A DNA stretch of 64,000 nt, taken from assembly GCA_051294375.1 (NCBI GenBank), contig CM119263.1, forward strand, positions 6,549,645-6,613,644. The letters are read 5' to 3'. The first letter of the stretch is position 1. Every line of letters begins with the position of its first letter. The translations under genes and the position numbers were made by a program. The notes under the pieces are model-generated. The model saw nothing but the letters and a program-made list of their open reading frames with translations, made no database searches and was not told the DNA's origin. Below are positions 23,115 to 33,722 of the stretch, piece by piece. The stretch is from Paraspadella gotoi (taxonomy: Eukaryota > Chaetognatha).

Positions 23115-26100
23115 TCCCAATACTCCGTGGCCGAGTCGACGAGCCCAGTCTTGTTGACGATGACGGTGCCGTTCTCCGCCTCGAAGTTGGTGCAGCGATC
23201 CGTGTTCCAGGAATTGCCGCAAGTGTCCCAAGGGAGCGTCATTGTGAACAGCGAGGCGATGGAGGCGAAGAGATAACGAATGGCCCAAGCGAGGATCACG
23301 TTGTAATAGACGTTCAGGTTGAAGACGACGATCGCCGCAGCCACGCCTATGCCTGGGGTTTTTTTTTGGGGGGGGGGATGTATTGAATGATGATAGAAGT
23401 CAGCCAATTCTTTAGCGCGGAGCTTTTTGCAGGGTTTTATTGTCTCTCGAGCCGCTTATGACTTTCCAAAAGTGAGAAGGCGGGAGAGCGTAATTGTTTA
23501 TGAATGAATGGATGATATTTATATGGGTTGTATAACTATTGCACAATTAAAATAATGGCAACGATGATAAATAAAACTGACAAGGTAATTCCGTACTCCG
23601 AAATTATATATATATTTTTTAATTCTTTCCCACCGGCCGAGAGCCATTGAACTACGTTTTATTTACTTATATAATTATATAAAAATTAACTAACTCAAGT
23701 TCATGGCCTTATTAAACCGAACTTTGTAGTTTTGTTATTCTTTTCCTCCAAGGTCTGAATATCGGGTTTCTCCCTACAAGCCTTTCGTCTGTTTTTAGAA
23801 AGAGGACGAATAACAGACGAGTTGTCGAAAGATCGAATTTCATAATTCCGAACGTCTCATTTAATTTTGTTTTCCCCCTTTGGGGAATTACTTCAAACTT
23901 TGAAAATACAGCATATCTGTTAGATTTACATAGATGAAATAACTACATTTTGGGTGGCCTTATTAAAAGATAAGTTATCAAAGAAAAAGTACATTTGTAA
24001 ATAAATTGGTTTAAAAAAGGGTCTGTAATTACGTACCTTTAAATATTGGGCATATAGCCCAAGCGCTGATTCCTCCCGTTGACATGAACTGACCCAAACA
24101 TACTTCGAGGAAAAACATAGGAATCCCACCCAAGAAGACTGATATGAAGTAGGGTATAAGAAATGCGCCTGCAAGAAAAAAAAAACACTTTAGTTGAGAC
24201 AAAGAAATGTCGCTTTTCATAATTTGTATGTACCTCATAACCTCACAATATGTTAAGTCGCCTAAATATAGTATATTACTCAAAAATGACTGACACATAA
24301 AAAAGACAAAAAAGTAAACATTTCGCAGGCTGCGGCTTGCGATATGTTTCGCGATGATACATCATCTTTAACTCAGGGGACAAAAGCGAAATAACAGCCC
24401 TTACCTCCTCCGTGTTTGTAGCAAAGGTAAGGAAAGCGCCAGACGTTTCCTAACCCAACGGAGAATCCGACGCAGGCGAGAAAGAAATCGATGCCACGCG
24501 TCCACGTCTCCCGCTCCTCCACCTCTGATTCTTCCTTGGACTCCACCTGATCGGAGGAGGGTTAAATGGAGCGAGGGAAGGATGTGAAACGTAATTTGTA
24601 GGAGCAGTTCGATCAGTAACTCTAGCTAAATTCCTTTACGTCAAAAAGGTGTGTAAAAATGAAAAAAAAAAATGGAGATGCTAATCATATTGTTAAAAAC
24701 TGAACAAAAATTGTATTTCTTTAGCTGTGATAATATTGAATTATTTAAATTTATCCTTAGATGGGGAAGAATACTTAACTTTTAAGAGCAAACAAAACAC
24801 ATTGCCCACTTCCCGCCGAAAAAAAAAGGCATCATAAAAAAAGTTTCGGGAGAAAAACGACTAACTACTACATCTTAATTCTCGTCAGCCACTTTAGTTT
24901 AATCCCTATTTAATCAATGCCCGGCTAAATTCTGACAGCCATCTCGAGAATCGATCAAGAAACCGATTAACTTTTCGAGAACCTCTTCAAAAAAAAGTTG
25001 ATTGACTTCAGAGACGGCAACCGCTGGATCGTTGGGTTTGTCAAAACAAACACTTTCGCCAAAAAGTTTTGTCAGCTAAAACCGTGAGGATAATGCTCTT
25101 TATTTGTCCTGCGTTCAAAAACCTTTATCTGGAGAATAGGACTCTTGGTACAAACATTATTCAATTTAAACTCTTATTGTTCTGCAGATTTGAGATTCTT
25201 GTTCGATTTGCCTCAAATTAAATGGAATTCATTTCTTGAAAACAGCTCGGTATAAAAAATCTAACCACGATAAGATTCATTGTTGAGAGGAAAAGAAACG
25301 TTGGTACTAAGAATACTATGTACAAATGGCTTTCTTTCCTGTTCCAGTTCATTCAATCATGCAGTTCCAAGTTATATCGAACAGTGACCAGTAAAATTAC
25401 CGGATTCAATAATAATATCGATCCCATGAAACAAATTCGAACATCATAAATAAATATGTGCATCAACCAATGGACGAGCTAGCTCATAAATAATTTTATT
25501 TATTAAAAAACATGCTCCTTTTGCTACGTCTGTGCCCAAAGTAGAAAAATTATTAAAATAAAATAAATCTGACTACCGCCTGCGGTCCTTGCTCCCCTTC
25601 TCCCTCGTGTTCTTCCTCATGGTAAGAAGCCGATGAAGAGCCCATACTTTGACCAATCACGGTTCTTTGCATGGACCATCGCATCGTCACGACCTTACCA
25701 AAACCAATATTGGCATATATTTGCAAAAGTTGTGAGCGTGCTACGGAATTAGGGTGGGTTCTACATTAGACTCGCATCACTCAAACAATTTGATTTCAGT
25801 AATATTTGATCCGGATTAAATTTCAACATTAAATTCTTTATAATTTTACGAAAAAACTCCGAACCCCCAAAAGTAGTAATACCAATATTCGATTGCTAAA
25901 TAATGATAATAATAAATAAATAATATAATAATAAAAAAATTGTTCTGATAATAATAATAATAATAATAATAAATCTACCTTCAGATTTTAATCTTAAACT
26001 TAAACTTAATCCCCATTCATCCCCCAGATCCTGCTCTTCTAGTCAGTGCCACGCGGCCCACCCTCTTTTCTCATACCCACCCCCAGCCCTTCGTACTCAC

Positions 26101-26217
26101 ATTCCCCTTAGACTCAGCCTCCAGCGCCTTCTCCACTGAAACAGAGGGCGCCGAGTCGTTGACGAAGGAGACGGCCGACGCCTGCGCCTTGGAGTCCCCT
26201 TGCTGTGAGTCGTCCAT
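23115..26217 (-). CDS. SLC6 sodium/neurotransmitter-amino acid symporter, 5' part only
   Basis: Four coding exons on the minus strand: 26217-26101 (ATG, 39 aa), 24546-24405, 24168-24037 and 23352-23115. All have GT-AG borders and compatible phases (0, 1, 1, ending in phase 2). The joined product carries the SLC6 TM1 signature [17 protein letters not shown], then GAFLIPY leading into TM2, [10 protein letters not shown], and [13 protein letters not shown]. Next come [10 protein letters not shown] and a Cys-bounded extracellular loop ([12 protein letters not shown]) with an NGT glycosylation site, stopping at EYW before TM3. A Gly (VGLGN) replaces the Asp typical of monoamine carriers, pointing to an amino-acid/GABA/taurine/creatine-type substrate with Na+ and Cl- coupling at the plasma membrane. 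About 210 of ~600 residues are present; exons for TM3-TM12 were not found at lower coordinates. A second candidate exon at 25684-25577 could replace or join exon 1. Confidence 0.88.
25577..25684 (-). CDS. Candidate alternative first exon of the SLC6 gene
   Basis: On the minus strand an ATG at 25684 opens a 36-codon frame rich in Ser and then Glu ([16 protein letters not shown]). It ends at a GTAGTC donor in phase 0, exactly the phase needed to join the exon starting at 24546 (VESKEE...). Alternatively a TAAG acceptor just upstream would make it an in-frame cassette between the exon at 26217 and the next. Acidic, variable cytoplasmic N-termini are normal for SLC6 proteins. No transcript evidence is available here. 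Confidence 0.4.
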
Positions 26218-26770
26218 CCTCGCTCAGTCTATTTTTTTTTTCACCAAAGAAAATCACAAAAATAATTTCACCAAATGTCGTCGGGGACTAGGAAAAAAAA
26301 TAGGGGAATAAGTTTTTGGTTTTTTGTTTTTTTGTTTTTTGGTTCGCGTTTGTCTGGCGACGTCGGTCGGCCGGGCAGCGGCGTCGTTCGGCGTTGGTCG
26401 GTCGGTCGGCCTCGTCGGCGTCGGACAACGTCTCCACAAAATCCCAGCCTCTTTGTGACGCCCGGATGCCTTCAAGGTTGGCCGACCCCGTGGTGACCGT
26501 CTGGACTCCCGTCTTCGAAAAGAGAGAGAGGCTCGACTCGGATAGAGAGAGAAAAAAAAATATCGTCTCGCGCGCTCGCTCGCTCTCTCTCTTTGGTTTT
26601 TTTTTTTTTCCTCTCGGATCTCTCGCTCTCTCTTTCTGGTCGACGTCTAAGCGGTCGGTGATTTGGGACGGCGACGACGATGACGACGACGACCGAGAGG
26701 ATGACGACGAAAGATTGGAGATTTTTTTTTTTTCGTCGTAGATCCAGAGTCTCGCGGTTTGGAGAGACGC
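26218..26770 (-). promoter_or_regulatory. Presumed 5' UTR/promoter of the SLC6 gene
   Basis: Directly upstream of the SLC6 ATG. The region is rich in CG dinucleotides (26345-26430 and 26650-26700) with short GA/CT and ACG runs. I see no TATA box. The overlapping open frames on both strands are low-complexity. Confidence 0.25.
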
Positions 26771-27610
26771 TGTCTTCTGGCGAAAACGGAGGGAAATTAT
26801 TGTATTATCTTATAAATAATAAATACGTATTCCAGGAGCGCCACCGAAACTGACACCCGAAAAGTTTTATAGCTATGGAACAACTTCGAATAAAAATTTC
26901 ATTAATGTCGCAATAAAGTAAAAAAAAAAAAACCAGTTAGTTTTTATGGGTAGCATCATTCCATGGCTACTGGCTAGGTCAAAGCCAATGTACAGGTCGC
27001 TTTTTCAAGTTTAGGATCGGACAAAGAGTATATATTCATAGACAGTTTCTCTGGCTCTCCTGGTAGATAAATATTGTAGATAAATAAAAATGCAAACAAA
27101 AATGATGAACGTCCCCCCCCTTAAAAAAAATCGTCAACTGCGACGAAGCGAACGAAAAAAAGAGTAAAGGATTGTGAAAAGGAGAAAGATGGAAAAAAGT
27201 GAAAAGGAACGAAGGTGACAAATGGCGAAAAAGAACGCGAAGGTGATCGAATAAATGCGCGAGTGAATGAGTCGAAGATATGTGAGTTCGGGGAGAGAAA
27301 GAATTAGTATCGACACATCGAGATATCGTTGCACACGGATCAAAAACAAGGAGGAGAAGATTATGAAGAGGAAGGGAAAAAAGACAGAAAAAAAAATCAA
27401 AGAGATGGATGACTTGACTTTTCCCTTGGTAATAATGTAAAGGAATAACATTCCTTTAGCGGGAATGGTTGAAGAATTAAATCATTTTTTGAACAGAGTG
27501 CATCTAGAGAGAAAAGGATAGAGAATTGAATTGAACAGTACATGTCCCTGGACAGCAACAAGTACGTCTAAGGGGTCTTTTGTTTTTAATTTTAATATAA
27601 GCGAGCGTAA

Positions 27611-27650
<40 letters not shown>

Positions 27651-28410
27651 GCAGACCAAAAAGCAAGGACACTCGGTGAAAAAAGCGGAAGGGATTATTG
27701 TCAATGTTAATTTATAATGTAATTTATAAAGAGTTTTGCACGATCCGGGCGGGAGAAGGCAGAAGACCGGCCAATCTGTTGGCCAGTCCCACCACGCCCC
27801 TTCCTCCATTCCCCCCTCTCTCCCCCTCTTATTCCTTCCTTCTTAAAGTTTTATCGTCTACCACCTGAACGACAGTCGATATAGTAGAGACTAGAGTGTG
27901 AAGTATTCCCTAGTGGTGCCTTTAAAGCGCAACCCGACTGAGCTCATCCCCTTATTTTCACTTTTTTCCCCCCAATCTGCTCATCTCATGTGAAATCCTC
28001 ATCCGTCATACCAGAATCTATCCCCGTTGTGAGTTTGTGACATCTGTCACTAAAATCCCTCGGATTCCAATTATGGTAGTGATTCTAACTTCTGGTAGTC
28101 ATCACTGGGATTAAAAGGGAAGTCGCGAAGACACGATCCGATGATAGATTGAGAATGATATATCGTAGCGCCAATGAAGCGTGATGGATCAGATTTATAT
28201 CATTTTTTAATTGTAGTATTGTCTCAATTATTCTAAATTGATTTGTTGATAACGGTAACTGGTCGTTGAGGATAGGGGCCATAGAATATTGAGTTTGAGT
28301 TAATACGATAGTACTTATTTTTAGAAATGGAATATATTAATAACTAGTAAGGTTTTATGAAATATGAGTTTACGTGAACTCGAAAACTTTAAACACGAAC
28401 TTCGGGTCAG
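26771..28410. other. Intergenic stretch, no gene seen
   Basis: AT-rich with purine runs (27130-27400) and a GA microsatellite at 27611-27650. The frames found are Phe/Leu/Ser-rich translations of pyrimidine tracts. Confidence 0.5.
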
Positions 28411-28417
28411 TCAGATA

Positions 28418-28418
<1 letters not shown>

Positions 28419-28511
<93 letters not shown>

Positions 28512-28590
28512 AAGTAGAAAAAGAACTTCTTCAATGGTCGATAATCAAATCGAAGTCGGCATCACGACTCAACGACCACATTATTCCTTT

Positions 28591-28683
<93 letters not shown>

Positions 28684-28795
28684 CTCATTCGTTTATCTCT
28701 TTCGTTTTTCCTTGCCAATTTCCCGGCTTTTTCTCGGCCCAAAACGGACGGACGTGTTTTATCTAATGAAGGAGCCGGAAATAGGGTGACTCACC

Positions 28796-28874
<79 letters not shown>

Positions 28875-28890
28875 AAGAGAGAGAGGGCGA
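28419..28890. repeat. Alternating (GA)n - (CT)n - (GA)n arrays
   Basis: Three long dinucleotide arrays in alternating orientation on the plus strand: GA at 28419-28513, CT at 28596-28682, and GA at 28797-28888, separated by unique ~85-115-base spacers. Each adjacent pair is an inverted repeat able to form a long hairpin. Each array alone is a mirror-repeat polypurine tract. The long Arg-Glu and Leu-Ser open frames across them are artefacts. Confidence 0.95.
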
Positions 28891-29468
28891 TGCCCACTGT
28901 CCAGTCCTAAAGAAAGCCCCCCAACGAGTTGGAACGATTCGGCATATCTGTTTACAATCGAAAAAAAGTTTTAAGAGAGAAAAAAAAGGAAGCGGATTTC
29001 ATTTTCACAAATTATTCTCTCCTTTCTTTTTTGCTTTCGCTTTTCCTCTATATATCCTTTCTTTCACTTTCTCTCTCTCTTTCTCTCTTTTACTCTCACT
29101 CTCTCTATCTCTCTTTCTCTCTCCCTCTCTTTCTCTCTTCGCTAATCAGTCTCTTTCACGTTTTCCACGCCTACAAGATTTTCAATTACGAGGCGTCTTC
29201 ATAATTTTACTTTTTGATTGGCCTTTCCCAATCACGAATCTCTTCCAGTTGACTTTCTGATTGGCAAAAATTAACGGAATTTTTCCTAATGAGAGAGAAA
29301 AGTTTTTTTTTAAAAATGGAGAGGGCGTTGCGGTGAAAGGCACTCTCATCCGCGGAACCAATCAGCGGCTGCAACCTCAACAATCAATCACCGCTCCTTA
29401 ATCACTAATTGTACTGGAAGTTATGCTGGAAATTAAGAAATAAACTATAAACAAAACTTGTACTTTAT

Positions 29469-29499
29469 TAGATAGATAGATTAGATAAATAGATCCGAT

Positions 29500-29540
<41 letters not shown>
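29469..29540. repeat. (GATA)n microsatellite
   Basis: Imperfect GATA units followed by a clean run of about 10 units. A second GATA array is at 63924-63998. Confidence 0.95.
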
Positions 29541-29542
<2 letters not shown>

Positions 29543-29721
29543 AAAAATAGAAAGATTAGAATATGAAATGAAGCAACTAGTTGTTAAAACATTTTCGATA
29601 ACCCGTGCTTCTTCTCTCTCTCTCTCCCCTCCTGCCATTTTTCTCCCCGCATTTGACTTTCGACGAAACTCTTTCATAACATCCGCTTTGCTTCCACATT
29701 CCACTATGACTTTCCTTTTCC

Positions 29722-29725
<4 letters not shown>

Positions 29726-29816
<91 letters not shown>
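29726..29816. repeat. (CT)n microsatellite
   Basis: About 90 bases of CT with one TTC interruption. A GGCGTC/GGCGGC trinucleotide run follows at 29938-29990. Confidence 0.95.
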
Positions 29817-29817
<1 letters not shown>

Positions 29818-31139
29818 GATCGGAGTTTGTCTCTTTAACTTTCTGGCTTTTTTACTCTTTCGCTTTCAGCTCTTTGTTACGAGAAATACGACGACGACGA
29901 ATACGACGAGAGCTGTTACGACTAATGGTGCCATTGGAGGTGTCGGCGGCGTCGGCGGCGGCTGCGTCGGCAGCGTCGGCGGCGTCGATGACGAAATAGA
30001 GGGCGCGCCGGCGTTGAAAAGTGGGAAAAGTCGAAAACAAATGCGTGAATTTTTTTTCTATTTAAAGTTTTAAACAAAAAAAAAAAAAAAACATTTTGAA
30101 AAAAGGAAAAAAAGAGGTAAGTCGCTTGGAGGTGAGTCGAGCGCGGATGTGAGTCTTAGTGAGAGAACTGAAACTGATGAGAATTAAAGGTGAGGACTGA
30201 GGAGAGTGAGGTCGAGGCATGCTGCGGAAAGGTGAGGACAGAACCGCAAGAGCAGTAGCCTTGAGCATTGAGAAATGAGCAAGCTTTGTAAACAATGTTT
30301 ACTAAACAATGTTAACTAAACACCCAAGACAAAAACGATACGTTGTTCACATTAAATATAGAATAAAATAAACTGAAGAACTAAACGCGAAAGAATTTTT
30401 GTCAAAAAAGATGAGATTCGGTGCAAAGATCTGAATCTCCGTGAGGTCAACGCGTCAACAGGTTTCAAATCTTGGCGCCTCAATGGGTGGAATCGGGTTT
30501 GATGCCAGCCTAACCCAGCATTCGTGATACTTTGACGACAACGACGACGACAACGATAACAAAAGGCGAATTGCGGTTAAAGCTTAAAGATAAATGATGC
30601 GTGTCTGTTTCTTGCGTCTGATGACCATTTTGAACTCTCTTTTTGTGTTTTGTTTCGGGGGGTTTTTTTTTCGATTTAGTTAAACCCGTTTTGTGAAATC
30701 AGTCAAATTGAATCCAAGTTTTTGGATTAGGTTCAGTGTTTTTTAAACTAGATCAACGTTTCGCATGATTCGTTCTTGTTTCATTAAACTAGATCTCTGT
30801 TTTGCGTTTCTTCTTTCTGTTTCCACGTACCTAACCCGTGATTCCTGATCCGTGATTTCAGATAAAAGTGAAGGAGCTACTCGTGAAAATACGGTCGCGT
30901 TGGTTTAGTGAAAATGACCGTTATAATAAAAAAAAAACGGATGCAACTACTTCCGTATCAAAATCTTTTTCTTACCATGAGTTTATTAAAGCAATGCCAA
31001 TAGCAAAAATAGGCATATGAAAAAAAAATAGTAAACGAAAATGATCAAAAGATCATGGTCAGAGAACCAACAATATCAAACACTTAATGATACGATTAAA
31101 TCCAGAGCTATGATACAGATTTAAGAAGGTCATCGTTAA

Positions 31140-31520
31140 AGCGAAGAAAGAGCGATCATGAAAATTGTGTTGACGGAAAGAGCGATCACGGAAAGAGCGA
31201 TCAAGAAAATTGCGATAATGGAAAGTGCGATCATCGTAAGAGCGATCACGGAAAGAGCGATCAAAAAAATATTGAACACAGAAAGACCTATCATCATACT
31301 AAGAGTGATCAAGAAAAGAGCGATAATGGAAAGTGCGATCATCGTAAGAGCGATTACGGAAAGAGCGATCAAAAAAATATCGAACACAGAAAGACCTATC
31401 ATCATACTAAGACCGATCAAGAAAAGAGCGATAATGGAAAGTGCGATCATTGTAAGAGTGATCATGGAAAGTGCGATCATCGTAAGAGCGATCATGGAAA
31501 GAGCGATCACGTTTATGAGG
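31140..31520. repeat. 15-bp minisatellite (GAAAGAGCGATCATG-like units)
   Basis: Roughly 25 imperfect units of 15 bp (variants GAAAGAGCGATCACG, GAAAGTGCGATCATC, GTAAGAGCGATCATG). A longer higher-order period of about 120 bases brings back AAAATATTGAACACAG / AAAATATCGAACACAG and CCTATCATCATACTAAG. The unit is a multiple of three without stops, so both strands stay open for over 130 codons. There is no sign that either is translated. Confidence 0.9.
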
Positions 31521-32079
31521 CGACATCGTCTCCGTTTTATCCACATCGTTTCGTCTTTCGGGTTTCGAAAAAATTAATCCTTCGAAGATGAAGTCGTTTA
31601 TCCGTCGGAAAAAAGGATTTTTGAGCAGAAGAAAAAAAGGAAAAAAAGGAAAAATTAGAAAAAGAAAATTGTGGAGCAAAAACGAAGACGAAACAAAAAG
31701 TAAAAGAGGGCGAGAGAAAGAGAGAAAAAAAAGGGAAAAGGAGAAGGAACTAAAAGAAGAAAAAAAAATCGATAGAATATCAAGGTGAAGATAATGAAAA
31801 ATCTGGGAAACTTCATTGTTGAAGAATTGAATAAAAAAGAGAAGGGAAAATTAAATAGACTGAACAGCGTAATTTGGCATTCGAGGAGAACATATATTTT
31901 AAAAAATGTTAACAAAGAGAAAAAAAAATCCGAGGACCAAAAAAAAAAATAGAAAAAGAAAAAGAAAAAGGAAGTTCTTCCGGAGACAAAGACGAGAAAC
32001 GCAAATCCAACGCCTCTTTTGAGAATCTCACGTCGTGACGTCGCCGGGCGGGGGAACGCGAAAATCCGAAACTCTTTGT

Positions 32080-32310
32080 TGAGAATTGAACGCGTTGACT
32101 TGGAGACGGGCTCTCTTCCTATTGGTCCGGCCGACAGACGACGACGGCGATAAAGGCGCGGGAGGCGTCGACGTCGATTTCCGGTCGGTTCGTTTCATAG
32201 GCGTTCGTTCGTTAGTGCGTTCGTTCGTTCGTTGTCGTCGTTTGTCTCTTCGGGCGATTGTGGTTGTCATGACGACGGACGGCGTGAAAGTGGCGCTCGC
32301 GGGCCTCGCG

Positions 32311-32372
<62 letters not shown>

Positions 32373-32430
32373 GACCTCCTCGCGCTCGAGCGCCATACCC
32401 AACACGCGCGCGCCGTGTGCACCATGACTC
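32080..32430 (+). other. Possible first exon: CCAAT box, GC-rich leader, signal-peptide-like start
   Basis: CCTATTGGTCC (inverted CCAAT) near 32119 is followed by a CG-rich leader with GTTCGTTC repeats and an ATG at 32269. The start reads MTTDGVKVALAGLAILS and runs straight into a (CT)n array (32311-32371) read as Leu-Ser repeats, which extends the hydrophobic stretch. The frame stays open to a stop at 32427. It resembles a secretory N-terminus, but I found no donor site or downstream exon, so it may be a chance frame over a microsatellite. Confidence 0.25.
32311..32371. repeat. (TC)n microsatellite
   Basis: Uninterrupted TC array inside the possible signal-peptide frame. Confidence 0.95.
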
Positions 32431-32834
32431 TCGATTAAAGAATAAGCAGCTCTGACGTCGCGCGGCGGAGGTCGAGCGGAGCGCCGGGGATGAGGGAGTC
32501 GAGAAATGGGGTGACGTCATGGGATGTGATTCTTAATCGTCGTAAAAGTAAGGATCGAAAGGAGAGGAACGAAGGACGTACGTATGTACGGACTGAGGGA
32601 AAAATATTTACGAACGTAGAGTCTAGAAACGTAGAGACGCCGGGTCGGAGAAGAGAACGTCATCATCAATTATTAAATTTGATGGGGACGGATTTTTTTA
32701 TTTTTTTTTCGGTAGTTTTCAAGAATCAGATGTTCCGCTCATTAAAAAGCGAGAAAACGAAAGACAAATACGTGTGAATCGTTAAATTATCCTGTTCGAA
32801 CCCGACATAAGAAAATTAAATAGAGAGAGATTTA

Positions 32835-33720
32835 CAGGGGTGGGACCCTATATCGAGACAAAACTTAACGTCCTGCCCCGTCAGAACGATTTGATACACA
32901 ATAATACAATGAGTGGCAACAATTTTGGGGGGCTTTTTACTTTTATATACATTGAAAACAACAACATTGAAAACAACAAAACAACAATTTTGGGGGGCTT
33001 TTTACTTTTATATACATTGAAAACAAATTTTTTTTAAGCAACTACAAGGCGTTGTGGATGTTTACAAAACGTTTTTATGCTCGCGCATTGTATTGCAAAC
33101 GATAAAAACCATACTTGTTAATATTTTTCAGTGATCGTTTCTGAACATGACAGTGTTATGTCTTATCTTCAATTCACCTGATTTTAAGCTTTTTATCGCT
33201 ATCCAAATTAAACCTATTTAATTTTTTTTTTCAGGTAAGTAAAACAAAATTTTAGGAAGATTATAACGAATATGCTTAAATGGTCAAATACTTTATGTAT
33301 TTCTTACCTTTTTGACGCTTTTATTATGCGTTAAGAAATCTTACATGATAAATTTAATCGTCTGACAAAAATTAAACCATAACAGTAACTTATCCCCAGC
33401 TTACCTGCTTACTTTAAAATTTTTTAACCAAAATACCATGTACACCTTGCCAGAAGCATTATTATACTACAAATAAGTACTTCCAAAAATATTTTTAACT
33501 TTTATGTATTAGAATGAGATTTAACAATAAATATTCAAACATTCTTCTTCCAAATCGCGCGAAAAACAAGCATAATATCAAAGAATTTCAAAACAATTAA
33601 TATATCGTCTAAAAGCTAAGAGAGAGTACTATACGAATATTTATTCAGATTTTAAAAATCATTAAGAGCTTTAGAGTAATGATTTTTTAAATTTTGTCTC
33701 GATATAGGGTCCCACCCCTG
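32835..33720. mobile_element. Non-autonomous DNA transposon (MITE) with 29-bp TIRs
   Basis: The left end CAGGGGTGGGACCCTATATC (continuing GAGACAAAA) at 32835-32863 is repeated as a perfect inverted copy at 33692-33720. Both ends are flanked by TA, matching the TA target duplication of Tc1/mariner-type elements. The 886-bp interior is AT-rich with no transposase frame. It contains a ~43-base direct duplication (about 32921-32963 and 32984-33027, sharing TTTTGGGGGGCTTTTTAC). Confidence 0.85.
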
Positions 33721-33722
33721 TA

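Noticed and set aside
23105-23386. Plus-strand frame at the SLC6 exon
   Set aside because: Shadow of the minus-strand exon, which has clear TM and loop motifs.
28364-28974. Long Arg-Glu and Leu-Ser frames
   Set aside because: Pure dinucleotide-repeat translations.
31140-31520. CRISPR-like array
   Set aside because: There are no unique spacers between constant repeats. This is a head-to-tail minisatellite in an animal genome.
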